From: Ruminobacter amylophilus
GTDB taxonomy: Bacteria > Pseudomonadota > Gammaproteobacteria > Enterobacterales > Succinivibrionaceae
Reading direction: 5' to 3'
NCBI RefSeq assembly: GCF_900115655.1
Contig: NZ_FOXF01000003.1
Span: 79,353-143,352, forward strand
Length of the DNA stretch: 64,000 bases
In this document: positions 36,898 through 44,902 of the stretch, in pieces
How positions within the stretch are numbered: the first letter of the stretch is position 1
Layout: each line of letters starts with the position of its first letter
Notes under the pieces: generated by a model
Told to the model about the DNA's origin: nothing
The model's database searches: none
Seen by the model: the letters and a program-made list of their open reading frames with translations, nothing else
Program-made: the position numbers and the translations under genes

Positions 36898-37704
36898 ATG
36901 AGATACAGCAACTATCGTCAGCCGCAGGAAAGAGCTCCCCTGAATGTTGTGGAAGAGAAGAACGTCGTGCCGGATTTCAAACCGTGCCTTGTGGTTCCAT
37001 GCTACAGACATGTGGAACCCCTTATAAGAATTCTGCCTGACCTTTTGCACTACGGAGTAAAAATAATTGTGGTGGACGATGGCAACAGAGAACCGAAGGC
37101 CTCAAAGCTGAGGGAACAGGTTGCCCTGATGAATCAGGTGCTGGTAAGACATGAGATCAACATGGGAAAGGGGGCTGCGGTATTCAGCGGCTTCAAAAAG
37201 GCCAGGGAGCTCGGTTTTACCCACGTGCTTCAGATTGATGCGGACGGACAGCATGATCTTGAGGATATACCGACGTTTCTGAGTCTCGGAGCTCAGAATC
37301 CTGAAAAAATGATAAACGGAACTCCTGTATACGATCACTCCGTTCCGACCTGCCGCAGGCTCGGAAGATACATGACGCATCTGTGGGTCTGCGTGGAACT
37401 CGGTAAATGCAGAATTGTTGATACCATGTGCGGCATGCGTCTCTATCCCCTGGAACAGGCTCTCGGCATTATGCATTCCAGACATGTCGGCAGACGAATG
37501 GACTTTGACACGGATATTTTCGTGCGCATGTACTGGTCCGGAGTTGATTTCCTTGAAGTTCCTGTGAATGTGAAATATTCCCCCGGCACCCGCAGCAACT
37601 TCCGGGGATTTTCCGACAACCTGCGCATCTCCATGATGCATACCAGACTGTGTACGGAGAAGGTGTTCCATTATCCGGCCATCAGAAAGAGAGGTTACGT
37701 ATAG
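36898..37704 (+). CDS. Family 2 glycosyltransferase (APE operon 3)
   Basis: A 268-aa GT2 enzyme with the GT-A fold. VVPCYRHVEPLIRILPDLL begins the nucleotide-sugar domain near residue 32, VVDDG lies near residue 58, and the metal-binding DXD-like motif DADGQHDLED is near residue 112. No membrane helix is seen. In several aryl polyene clusters a GT2 domain is fused to an acyltransferase in one protein; here the two are separate neighbouring genes (spacing 2 bases). It may add a sugar to the lipid part or prepare the acceptor for the polyene. It opens a seven-gene block that runs to 43966. The acceptor is not predictable from sequence. Confidence 0.85.
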   Translation: MRYSNYRQPQERAPLNVVEEKNVVPDFKPCLVVPCYRHVEPLIRILPDLLHYGVKIIVVDDGNREPKASKLREQVALMNQVLVRHEINMGKGAAVFSGFKKARELGFTHVLQIDADGQHDLEDIPTFLSLGAQNPEKMINGTPVYDHSVPTCRRLGRYMTHLWVCVELGKCRIVDTMCGMRLYPLEQALGIMHSRHVGRRMDFDTDIFVRMYWSGVDFLEVPVNVKYSPGTRSNFRGFSDNLRISMMHTRLCTEKVFHYPAIRKRGYV

Positions 37705-37706
37705 TA

Positions 37707-38636
37707 ATGGGCAGTCCCGCATCATGGCGAAAACAGCGTGAAAGCACTTCTCCTTTCGGGATGAATGTTCTGCTGTTTATTTATCGCATCGGCGGAAAAA
37801 AAGCGGTTTACTGTATCGCCTGGTGCGCCTCATGGATTATCTTTCTGTTCAACGGAAGAGTCAGAAGAATATCCGGAGAATATCTTGAGCTTCTGAGCCG
37901 TTCAGCCTCCGGCAGAGGAATCAGGCTCGGCAGACTGAGCTCCCGCCGGCACATCTATTCATTCTGCAGGGCCGTCATCGGAAAGATAGTATCATGGTCC
38001 GGTCAGACGGATTTCGGGGAATTGGGAGAAATTGACGGCGGTCTGCAGAGATCTCTTGCCAGGGCGAAGGAAGCCGGCGGAGTTCTGGTGATGGGGGCTC
38101 ATATCGGCAACCTTGAGGTACTCAGAGCCTTCAATACCCTGAAAATAAAAAAGACCGTAAATGTTCTGATGCATGCCGAAAACAGTTCGGTGTTCATGAA
38201 CTACCTCAGAAGTCTCAATAAGGACAGTTCACTCAATATCATCAGTACCACAGACATCGGGCCTTCGCTGTCCGTGGAGCTTGCCGACAGAACCTCCCGG
38301 GGAGAGTGGGTTGCCATAATGGGAGATCGTCTTATTGATGAGTCTACCCGTTCCGTTGAGGTGGATTTTCTGGGAAAAAAGGCAAAACTTCCGCAGGGAC
38401 CGTGGATTCTGGCATCAATTCTTAAAATTCCGGTGTGTATTATGTTAGGATTGACTGACGGCAGCGGCATCAAGGTTTACTGTCATGAATTGGGATCCGT
38501 AAAACTGGACAGAAAGAACCGTGAACAGTCAATTCAGCGGTATGCACAGGAATATGCCTCCGAGCTGGAAAAGATTCTGTACAGGTATCCCTATGAATGG
38601 TTTAATTTTTATGATTTCTGGAGCGGCAGCGAATGA
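37707..38636 (+). CDS. LpxL/HtrB-like acyltransferase (APE operon 3)
   Basis: A 309-aa acyltransferase of the lipid A late-acyltransferase type. It has one N-terminal hydrophobic segment (about residues 28-48), the catalytic-motif region GAHIGNLEVL (the HxxxxE pattern of LpxL is HIGNLE here) near residue 130, and MGDRLIDE near residue 210 for substrate binding. ATG 37707 lies two bases after the glycosyltransferase stop. In APE clusters such enzymes are thought to esterify the polyene or fatty acyl group to the lipid head. It overlaps the thioesterase gene by four bases (ATGA), so translation is coupled. A role in ordinary lipid A acylation is less likely by context. Confidence 0.85.
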   Translation: MGSPASWRKQRESTSPFGMNVLLFIYRIGGKKAVYCIAWCASWIIFLFNGRVRRISGEYLELLSRSASGRGIRLGRLSSRRHIYSFCRAVIGKIVSWSGQTDFGELGEIDGGLQRSLARAKEAGGVLVMGAHIGNLEVLRAFNTLKIKKTVNVLMHAENSSVFMNYLRSLNKDSSLNIISTTDIGPSLSVELADRTSRGEWVAIMGDRLIDESTRSVEVDFLGKKAKLPQGPWILASILKIPVCIMLGLTDGSGIKVYCHELGSVKLDRKNREQSIQRYAQEYASELEKILYRYPYEWFNFYDFWSGSE

Positions 38637-39067
38637 GCCATCTGTATACATTTGAATCACATCAGAAAGTGCAGTTTTACGACTGTGATCCCATGGGGGT
38701 GGTATGGCACGGCAATTATCTGAAATATCTTGAAGTGGCCAGAGGTGAGTTTCTTGATTTTATCGGATACGGCTACCGCCGGATTCGCGACGACGGAAAT
38801 TTCTTTCCGATAGTTGATGAACGCATGAAATATCTTCACTCTCTGAGACTCGGTGATGAATTTACGGTTGTGGTCTATCTTGATGAATACGTCAACAGGC
38901 TGGTTCATTCCTTTGAAATCATCCGTGACGGTGAAATCTGCGTAAAGGCAAAAACCGTTCAGGTGTGCCTGCCGGTATCCGGCAGCGAGCTGAGCTTTTT
39001 CATGCCTCAGGGCTTTGTAAATGCCGTTGAGGCTCTTCCCGGCGTTTCTGAAAAAGCCGGAGCATAA
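38633..39067 (+). CDS. YbgC/4HBT-type acyl thioesterase (APE operon 3)
   Basis: A 144-aa hot-dog thioesterase. The segment FYDCDPMGVVWHGNYLKYLE (residues about 12-31) matches the catalytic region of the 4-hydroxybenzoyl-CoA thioesterase/YbgC family, with the aspartate in DCDPMG as the likely active-site acid. It should hydrolyse acyl-CoA or acyl-ACP thioesters. In the APE pathway it could release polyene from the carrier or clear dead-end intermediates. It overlaps the upstream acyltransferase gene by ATGA and is followed after 31 bases by the LolA-like gene. Cytosolic, no signal peptide. Confidence 0.88.
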   Translation: MSHLYTFESHQKVQFYDCDPMGVVWHGNYLKYLEVARGEFLDFIGYGYRRIRDDGNFFPIVDERMKYLHSLRLGDEFTVVVYLDEYVNRLVHSFEIIRDGEICVKAKTVQVCLPVSGSELSFFMPQGFVNAVEALPGVSEKAGA

Positions 39068-39098
39068 CTGCGGCGGTGAAACGGAGGTAAAAGAATAA

Positions 39099-39785
39099 AT
39101 GAAGGTGTTTTTCAGATCATTGGCGGCTTCTGCGGTTCTGGTGTCCTTAACGCTGCACGGCGTTTCGGCAGCCGAGACCTCTTCAGAAAAAAATGAATCC
39201 CTGTCCGGAGGGTTTCCGTCATCAGCCGAAGCCGCGGCAGAATTTTTCGGGAGCCTGAAGCATGATTCCGTAATAAGTGATTTTGAGCAGACCAGATTCA
39301 TGGCTGAGTCTGAGAGAACTCTGAAATCCACCGGCAGCATGCTTTTTTCTTCTTCGGAAGGACTCTGCTGGAAGATGCTGACTCCTTTCAGAAGAGCCTG
39401 GCTCTTTGATGATAACGGGGTAACCGAATTTCAGGCGGACGGTTCCTCAAAATCAGTGTCAGGGGATCAGAACGGTATGTTCAACAGCATTCTTCTTGCG
39501 GTGCTTAACAGCGGGGTTAACGGCAGATCCATGGAGGTAACCGACAGCTTTGACGTGGTAAGCGGCGGCAGAGGAGAAGACGGAATATCGGTTATATATC
39601 TGCAGCCTAAGGACCGACAGATCGCTGGAGTTATTTACCGTATAAAGCTGGAACGAAAACATGACATGCTGAGCGGCATCACCATTATGGAACACGGAAA
39701 CAGCTATACCGGCATGGTGTTTTCCGGACAGCAGGCCGATTCCCCAAAGGCTGCCGGCATAAAGGATTTCTGCAGCTTCAGATAA
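39099..39785 (+). CDS. LolA-like periplasmic lipid carrier (APE operon 3)
   Basis: A 228-aa periplasmic protein. The signal peptide ends GVSAAE near residue 25. The mature part has the LolA/LppX open-barrel pattern: SDFEQTRFM near residue 67, LKSTGSMLFSSSEGLCWKML near 77-98, and alternating short hydrophobic strands to the end. LolA-like proteins of APE clusters are thought to ferry the hydrophobic product across the periplasm, handing on from the MMPL exporter encoded next (37 bases downstream). A lipoprotein-sorting role is less likely because that gene is normally single-copy elsewhere. Confidence 0.85.
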   Translation: MKVFFRSLAASAVLVSLTLHGVSAAETSSEKNESLSGGFPSSAEAAAEFFGSLKHDSVISDFEQTRFMAESERTLKSTGSMLFSSSEGLCWKMLTPFRRAWLFDDNGVTEFQADGSSKSVSGDQNGMFNSILLAVLNSGVNGRSMEVTDSFDVVSGGRGEDGISVIYLQPKDRQIAGVIYRIKLERKHDMLSGITIMEHGNSYTGMVFSGQQADSPKAAGIKDFCSFR

Positions 39786-39821
39786 AGTTCTTTTTCCCGG
39801 TAATCCTCATTTTCTGAGGAA

Positions 39822-42131
39822 ATGACGGCGTTGATACACATTAAGAAATTCAGCATGAGAGATAAAATAAAGGCACTGGCGGTTTTTTTACTTCTGATGA
39901 TTCCGATAATTACCGGAACTGCGGTATTTCTGCAGAAGGGGCGCGGCATCATCAGCACGGATATCGGTTATCTGCTTCCGCATCTGACTCAGAACGGTGA
40001 ATCATCCGCATATTTTACGGAAAAGCTTTCCCGGGAGCTTCTTTTTGTATTCAGGGCTGACGGAGAGACAGAAGTCTCTGGATCCGTCATGAAACAGACC
40101 CTGCAGGAATTTACCGCAGAGCTGAACGCATTTGATTTTGTCAGAGTCAGAAATTTTGCCGACATGGAAAAAACCGGCAGTCTGCTTTTTGCACACAGAT
40201 ATGCTCTCGGTGCTGACGACTATCTTACCGGGGGAAGACCGGATCCCGAAAAACTCAGGGAGGAGGTTCTCAGTGTACTGTACAGCCCGTTCGGAGGTGC
40301 CACCGAAAAGGAAATCCGCAATGATCCGTTTTTCACCATGCGCCATTATCTTGGCAGACAGACTGCAGGAAGATACAGTCTTGATCCTTCGGGGTTTGCT
40401 TTCATTACCGACGGCGGAAACCGCAGAAACTATGTAATAAGCGCTTCTCTTTCCGCATCGGATCTCAGCTCATCCCAGAAGTCCGGACTCTTTGATTTCT
40501 GCAGAAAACTTAAAAGAAATCTGCAGTCCCGGAAAATTGATTTTCTGTATACCGGAGCTTTTTTCTTTGCCGAGGAGGCGGCTTCGTCTTCGGAAAACGA
40601 TATCAGTAAAATCAGTATCGGTTCCGGAATCATGCTGGTGATTCTGCTTCTCTTTTTCTTCCGATCCGTTAAACCTCTTGTTTCCGCTGTGGCGGTTCTT
40701 TCGCTTGCCATGTTCAGCGCCTTCGGTACCGTCATTACGGTTTTCGGCAGCATGCACGTGATAACCATTGCCATAGGCGCCTCACTGGCCGGTATTTCCT
40801 TTGACTATATTCTGCATGTGCTGGTAAGGCGCGCGCATCAGCCCGGGGAAAGTCCGGCTGAAATCAGAAAAAAACTGGGACTCCCGTTAACACTGAGTCT
40901 CATTACCAGCGTACTTGCCTACGGGGTAACCTCGTTTACGGGGCTGAATGTCCTCAGGGAACTCGGCGTGTTTGCCTCCGTGGTGCTTACCGGAACCTTT
41001 CTGCTGTCCTGCTACTGCCTGAGTCTGAGCAGGCTGCACAGGATTTCTGCATCCTCGTCGTCATTAAACGTGCTGGCTATCTGTCGCCGGGGGCTGGTAA
41101 AAATTCCCCGTTCCGTTTCTGCCGCCGCGGCTCTGCTTACCGTGACTGCGGCCTGCTGTCTCATGTTTGTGTCCGGAGCCGATGATGACGTCGCTTCTCT
41201 TCGTCAGAACCGGACGGAACTTGCCGAAATGGATATGGAAATAAACAGAACGGTCAACGGGGATGACGGCAGTCTGTGGTTTATTCTTGACGGTGACTCT
41301 CTTGAGAACGCCATGGAGTCCTGCGAGGATTTTCTGCTGACTCTCGCTTCCGATGAACGCATGGCCCTGGAGGCTCCGTGTCTCAAGGTTCCTTCTGAAA
41401 GGGCGCAGCGTTCAAGCATTGAAAACTACAGAACACTGTATCCGGCACTTAAGGAAGTTTACGCGGAACAGGGATTCATCCTTGATGACGGAGAGGTCAG
41501 TCCCGTCGGGGCGACAACCTTTAAAGTGACCGATATGCCCCTGTTTTCGGATTTTATGACGGGTGAAAAGTCGGTGCTTGTCCGTGCCAATTCCCATAAC
41601 GCCGGGCTTATTCAGAAAATAAGGTCATTCAGAGGCTTTTCTTCCCTGGACAGGCGGAAGGACTGGTCTGAGGCTTTCGGAGTCTACAGACAGGAGCTGA
41701 ACAGAATGCTCCTCATTGCACTGGTGCTGATTTTTGCCGCCGGAGCCCTTGTCCTGAGAACTGAAATTGTCACTTCCGCAGTACTGCCTCTTACCGCCGG
41801 ACTCGGGGCGGGAATCATTGCCGATTACTGTATTACCGGAAGCTTTAATCTGTTCACCACCGTGGCGCTTTTCGTGGTTACCGGTCTTGGAGCGGACTAC
41901 TGCGTGTTTATCAGGAACATGAAGGAGGATTCCTCGGACAATACTCTGGCCACGCTTTCGCTTGCATGGATTTCCACCGAGGTTTCCTGCGGCCTGCTGA
42001 TGCTTTCAGACATGCCGGCGGTAGTTAATATGGGGGCAGTGATTTTCTGGGGACTTGCGGTAATTCCGGTTACAGCTCTGATGCTGAAAAAACAGCAGGC
42101 ACGGACCGTTAAACTGTCGGAATCGGCATGA
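39822..42131 (+). CDS. MMPL/RND-family exporter (APE operon 3)
   Basis: A 769-aa inner-membrane exporter of the MMPL branch of the RND superfamily. It has about 12 membrane helices in two sets, the typical large periplasmic loops after helices 1 and 7, and the paired motif regions GISFDYILHVLVR (near residue 325) and GLGADYCVFIRN (near residue 690). The GxxxDY motif in each half carries the aspartate of the proton relay. APE clusters regularly carry one such exporter, which probably moves the lipidated polyene from the inner membrane toward the LolA-like carrier. The start at 39822 has GAGG very near; an in-frame ATG at 39855 is an alternative. A 157-base gap with a TATAAT box follows before the ketosynthase gene. 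Confidence 0.9.
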   Translation: MTALIHIKKFSMRDKIKALAVFLLLMIPIITGTAVFLQKGRGIISTDIGYLLPHLTQNGESSAYFTEKLSRELLFVFRADGETEVSGSVMKQTLQEFTAELNAFDFVRVRNFADMEKTGSLLFAHRYALGADDYLTGGRPDPEKLREEVLSVLYSPFGGATEKEIRNDPFFTMRHYLGRQTAGRYSLDPSGFAFITDGGNRRNYVISASLSASDLSSSQKSGLFDFCRKLKRNLQSRKIDFLYTGAFFFAEEAASSSENDISKISIGSGIMLVILLLFFFRSVKPLVSAVAVLSLAMFSAFGTVITVFGSMHVITIAIGASLAGISFDYILHVLVRRAHQPGESPAEIRKKLGLPLTLSLITSVLAYGVTSFTGLNVLRELGVFASVVLTGTFLLSCYCLSLSRLHRISASSSSLNVLAICRRGLVKIPRSVSAAAALLTVTAACCLMFVSGADDDVASLRQNRTELAEMDMEINRTVNGDDGSLWFILDGDSLENAMESCEDFLLTLASDERMALEAPCLKVPSERAQRSSIENYRTLYPALKEVYAEQGFILDDGEVSPVGATTFKVTDMPLFSDFMTGEKSVLVRANSHNAGLIQKIRSFRGFSSLDRRKDWSEAFGVYRQELNRMLLIALVLIFAAGALVLRTEIVTSAVLPLTAGLGAGIIADYCITGSFNLFTTVALFVVTGLGADYCVFIRNMKEDSSDNTLATLSLAWISTEVSCGLLMLSDMPAVVNMGAVIFWGLAVIPVTALMLKKQQARTVKLSESA

Positions 42132-42164
42132 TTACGTCATAAATCTGACGAATTGACATCAATG

Positions 42165-42197
42165 TTTGCAGGCATAACTTTTAAGTTAATGTATAAT
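42165..42197 (+). promoter_or_regulatory. Candidate promoter of the 42289 ketosynthase gene
   Basis: TATAAT at 42192-42197 is a perfect -10 sequence. Upstream candidates are TTTGCA at 42165-42170 (21 bases away) or TTGACA at 42153-42158 (too far at 33). The 12-base word AGGCATAACTTT at 42170-42181 recurs at 46839-46850 ahead of APE operon 4. Confidence 0.45.
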
Positions 42198-42288
42198 TGT
42201 ATGAGTTGTCGGGATTACCGACCGGGACTTCGGAATGTCCGGGTTCCGGTTTGTATGTACGTGAATAATACAGATTAAGAATAAAATC

Positions 42289-43482
42289 ATGATTTACATA
42301 AACGGCTTTGCCTGCAAAAGTGCACTTGGATTAACTGAAGAAGAATCCGTGAAGAATCTTTCCGAAGGTACGGATATCTGTCTTAGGGAACGTGTTGGTT
42401 TTCTGCCGGGCGGGCAGAAGGCTTATCTTGCGGAAATCCCTCTTTATCCCGATCCGCTGAACAGACATGACTGCAGAGCCAACCGTCTGCTGAATGAATG
42501 TCTGAATGATATCAGACCTCTTATCGATGAAATGATGGAACGCTATTCACCTGACCGCATCGGTGCGGTTATAGGCACCAGCACTTCAGCGATTACCGAT
42601 GTGGAAAACGAGGTTCTGAGCGCCGAATGTGAAAAAAACGGTGAACTTAAATACGATCCGAGAGTTTCCGAAATCGGCAACATCTCCGCTTTTATAAGCG
42701 ACAGACTGGCTATTACCGGTCCGAGCTATTCCATTGCCACAGCCTGCTCATCAGGCGGCAGGGCGTTTGTAAGCGCCAGAGCCCTTCTCGAATCCGGGGC
42801 CTGCGATGCCGTACTTGTCGGGGCCTGTGACACTCTGAGCAAAATCACGGTCAGCGGTTTCTTTGCCCTGGGCGCTCTTGATACCGGCAGGTGTCATCCC
42901 CTGTGTGATGACCGTGCAGGCATCAATATCGGTGAAGGCGTGGGCATAACCATCCTTACCAGAGAACCTCTTAAAAGCGGATATGTGATGAAACTTCTGG
43001 GAACCGGCTCAAGTACCGACGGCTATCATATTTCCGCACCGGAACCTGAAGGTCACGGCGCCAAGACCGCCATCAGACTGGCTCTGATGGATGCCGGACT
43101 CAGCCCGGAGGATATTGGATACGTGAATCTTCATGCCACCGGCACGGTTCTTAACGATGCCATGGAGCACAAGGTTATTCGTGACGTGTTCGGAGACAGG
43201 GTGCCTGTATCGGGAACCAAACATCTTACCGGACATACACTCGGAGCGGCAGGCGTGGTTGAGGCCTATATTGCCTACCTGATATTCAGACACGGCATGA
43301 AACTTCCGGCCATAGGCTATCTCAGCCATATGCCTAGTCATGAATTTGATGACATTCATCTGGTAAAGGAACCGGAAGATCTCCAAAAACCGGTGATTAT
43401 GTCCAATAATTTCGCTTTCGGCGGCAACAATATTTCTTTGATTTTCGGAAAATACGACAGTGAGCAGTCAGATGTTAGATAA
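42289..43482 (+). CDS. Beta-ketoacyl-ACP synthase (APE operon 3)
   Basis: A 397-aa FabB/FabF-type condensing enzyme. All catalytic residues are visible: Cys153 in TACSSGG, His282 in NLHATGT, Lys311 in GTKHLTG and His316 in the GHTLGAAG motif. It should extend the polyene on ACP with malonyl units, in partnership with the cysteine-less chain-length-factor-like protein at 14583. It is 32% of the way into the same pathway as the second ketosynthase at 47772. It overlaps the following dehydratase gene by about 11 bases. Its own promoter may lie in the preceding 157-base gap. Confidence 0.92.
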   Translation: MIYINGFACKSALGLTEEESVKNLSEGTDICLRERVGFLPGGQKAYLAEIPLYPDPLNRHDCRANRLLNECLNDIRPLIDEMMERYSPDRIGAVIGTSTSAITDVENEVLSAECEKNGELKYDPRVSEIGNISAFISDRLAITGPSYSIATACSSGGRAFVSARALLESGACDAVLVGACDTLSKITVSGFFALGALDTGRCHPLCDDRAGINIGEGVGITILTREPLKSGYVMKLLGTGSSTDGYHISAPEPEGHGAKTAIRLALMDAGLSPEDIGYVNLHATGTVLNDAMEHKVIRDVFGDRVPVSGTKHLTGHTLGAAGVVEAYIAYLIFRHGMKLPAIGYLSHMPSHEFDDIHLVKEPEDLQKPVIMSNNFAFGGNNISLIFGKYDSEQSDVR

Positions 43483-43966
43483 CCTTACCTCCTCTGAATA
43501 CGATTGGGTAATCGAGAGGCTTCCGCAGAAGGAACCGATGCGTTTCATTGATCGTGTGGAAAGCGTTGATATCGGGGCAAGAACCATTGTGTGCGAATTT
43601 ACCGCGGGAATGAGACCGTGTGTCGGCTACTCCGAAAAGGACGGTGTGATGCCTCCGGTATCTCTTACCGAAACCATGGCTCAGACTGTCGCCGCACTGA
43701 TGATTGCCGAGGACGGAATAAACGGCAGAAACTTCAAAATAGGTTTTATTCTCTCAATCCGTAAAATGAAAATCATGGCGAAGGAGCCTATCGTAAAGGG
43801 AATGAAGCTCAGTTCCCGCGTAAAGATCTCCTATGAGGACAGTTCAGGGGTATGCATGGCTGAAGCCTGTGTCTGCAGTGCCGAAACCGGAAACAGACTC
43901 ATTGAGGCCAGAATAACGGTTATGAAACCTGATGACGGCTATGTCAGCCGACTTTTTGAAAAGTAA
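43472..43966 (+). CDS. Hot-dog dehydratase-like protein (APE operon 3)
   Basis: A 164-aa hot-dog fold protein of the type that accompanies ketosynthases in aryl polyene clusters. LPQKEPMRFIDRVESVD (near residue 17) has the MRFID-like entry of FabA/FabZ-like 3-hydroxyacyl-ACP dehydratases, and PPVSLTETMAQTVAALMI (about residue 60-77) is the central helix. The ATG at 43472 is used; a GTG at 43460 is an alternative. It overlaps the ketosynthase gene, so the two are translated together. This is the second dehydratase of the pathway; the other is at 27523. Which one acts on the first or later double bonds cannot be read from sequence. A terminator follows. Confidence 0.82.
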   Translation: MLDNLTSSEYDWVIERLPQKEPMRFIDRVESVDIGARTIVCEFTAGMRPCVGYSEKDGVMPPVSLTETMAQTVAALMIAEDGINGRNFKIGFILSIRKMKIMAKEPIVKGMKLSSRVKISYEDSSGVCMAEACVCSAETGNRLIEARITVMKPDDGYVSRLFEK

Positions 43967-44012
43967 GCGTCAGACTGCCGCGACATGTTGAAGCTTTCAG
44001 ATGATTATGTTT

Positions 44013-44040
44013 AAAGCCGGCGGATTAACACCGGCTTTTT
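44013..44040. terminator. Terminator at the end of APE operon 3
   Basis: AAAGCCGG at 44013-44020 pairs with CCGGCTTT at 44031-44038 and runs into T5. It lies between converging genes and probably ends both. Confidence 0.85.
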
Positions 44041-44067
44041 CATGTAATAGCAGGCCTGTATCGGTAA

Positions 44068-44646
44068 TCAGCCTTTATTACTGATGTATTCCTGATTAAG
44101 ATGGGCAAATCTGCCTTTGAACACCTTTTCGATTCTGGTTACCTTCTTGGCACTGCTGATGAAGGAACCGCAGTTGCTTACCACAATACCGCTGTGGGTT
44201 CCTTCCCATACCTTCAGATCAACTCTGGCGTTGCCGATGTAGCATACGTCACTGTCACCGAAGTATTTTTTTATAAGCGCCAGCTTGTTTTTGCCGGTAA
44301 GGTTCACATCGATTGAAGAACCGAAGCCTTCCTTGAAAAAGCTGAAGTATGAAGCGATTTTACTGACAATGCTCTGGGTGCTTCCGGATACGAGGTAGAT
44401 GGAGTTGTCCGGATTTTCAGCAAGTTCCTTCAGGTAGTCTATAAGTTCCAGATTGAACTTCAGACGGCTGATGTCAACATTGTATATTTCCCCGATGTTG
44501 TATTTAAGTCTGGCTCTGCCGCCTTCGTGATGCCATCTGTAACAGGCCGGAATAAGCTGGGGTTTTTTCAGAATGGTTTCAAAAAATGAAGTAACGGACA
44601 TGTCATTGCTGATTAAGGTGCCGTCAAGATCCACACAGTAAATCAT
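44068..44646 (-). CDS. HAD-superfamily phosphatase, stand-alone relative of UbiA-linked HAD domain
   Basis: A 192-aa HAD hydrolase with the nucleophile motif CVDLDGTLISND (residues about 4-15), a conserved SGSTQS segment (motif II), and the C-terminal IGNARVDLKVWEGTHSGIVV segment. That last pattern (GNxRxDLxVW) is typical of the HAD domain fused to UbiA-type prenyltransferases. Here no UbiA domain follows, so the domain stands alone. Role could be dephosphorylation of a polyprenyl- or sugar-phosphate; in the APE setting a link to lipid-carrier recycling is conceivable but unproven. AAGGA lies six bases before the ATG. It is minus-strand, separated from the flanking APE operons. Confidence 0.8.
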   Translation of the reverse strand: MIYCVDLDGTLISNDMSVTSFFETILKKPQLIPACYRWHHEGGRARLKYNIGEIYNVDISRLKFNLELIDYLKELAENPDNSIYLVSGSTQSIVSKIASYFSFFKEGFGSSIDVNLTGKNKLALIKKYFGDSDVCYIGNARVDLKVWEGTHSGIVVSNCGSFISSAKKVTRIEKVFKGRFAHLNQEYISNKG

Positions 44647-44813
44647 AAATTTCCTTAGTTACAGGGAGTCCGTGAACGGTCCGGCATGTTTCTGGTTTTT
44701 CTTGTCTCAGACCTGACTCCGTATCAAAATGTTCTGCAAAGTATATCACGTTAGCTTGAGTTTGGTAATTTTAGTTTTTTCAGAGCCGGGGGCCCGGCTG
44801 CAGTTGACCGAAA

Positions 44814-44843
44814 GGAAAGGACATAACGTCTTATGTCCTTTCC
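44814..44843. other. Strong perfect hairpin without U-tract
   Basis: GGAAAGGACATAA-CGTC-TTATGTCCTTTCC forms a 13-bp perfect stem. It is in the gap between the two minus-strand genes (HAD and the 552-aa protein), downstream of the latter. No T-run follows on either strand. A second hairpin, AGCCGGG-GG-CCCGGCT, lies at 44785-44800. It may be a factor-dependent end or an mRNA-stabilising structure. Confidence 0.6.
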
Positions 44844-44902
44844 GATTCCTGCTTATCCGCACGGGGAATTTAAACCGCAGAGGGTTTTAATCATGAACGG
44901 TT

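Noticed and set aside
44814..44843. Perfect hairpin called as a rho-independent terminator
   Set aside because: No U-tract follows on either strand, so I kept it as a hairpin only.
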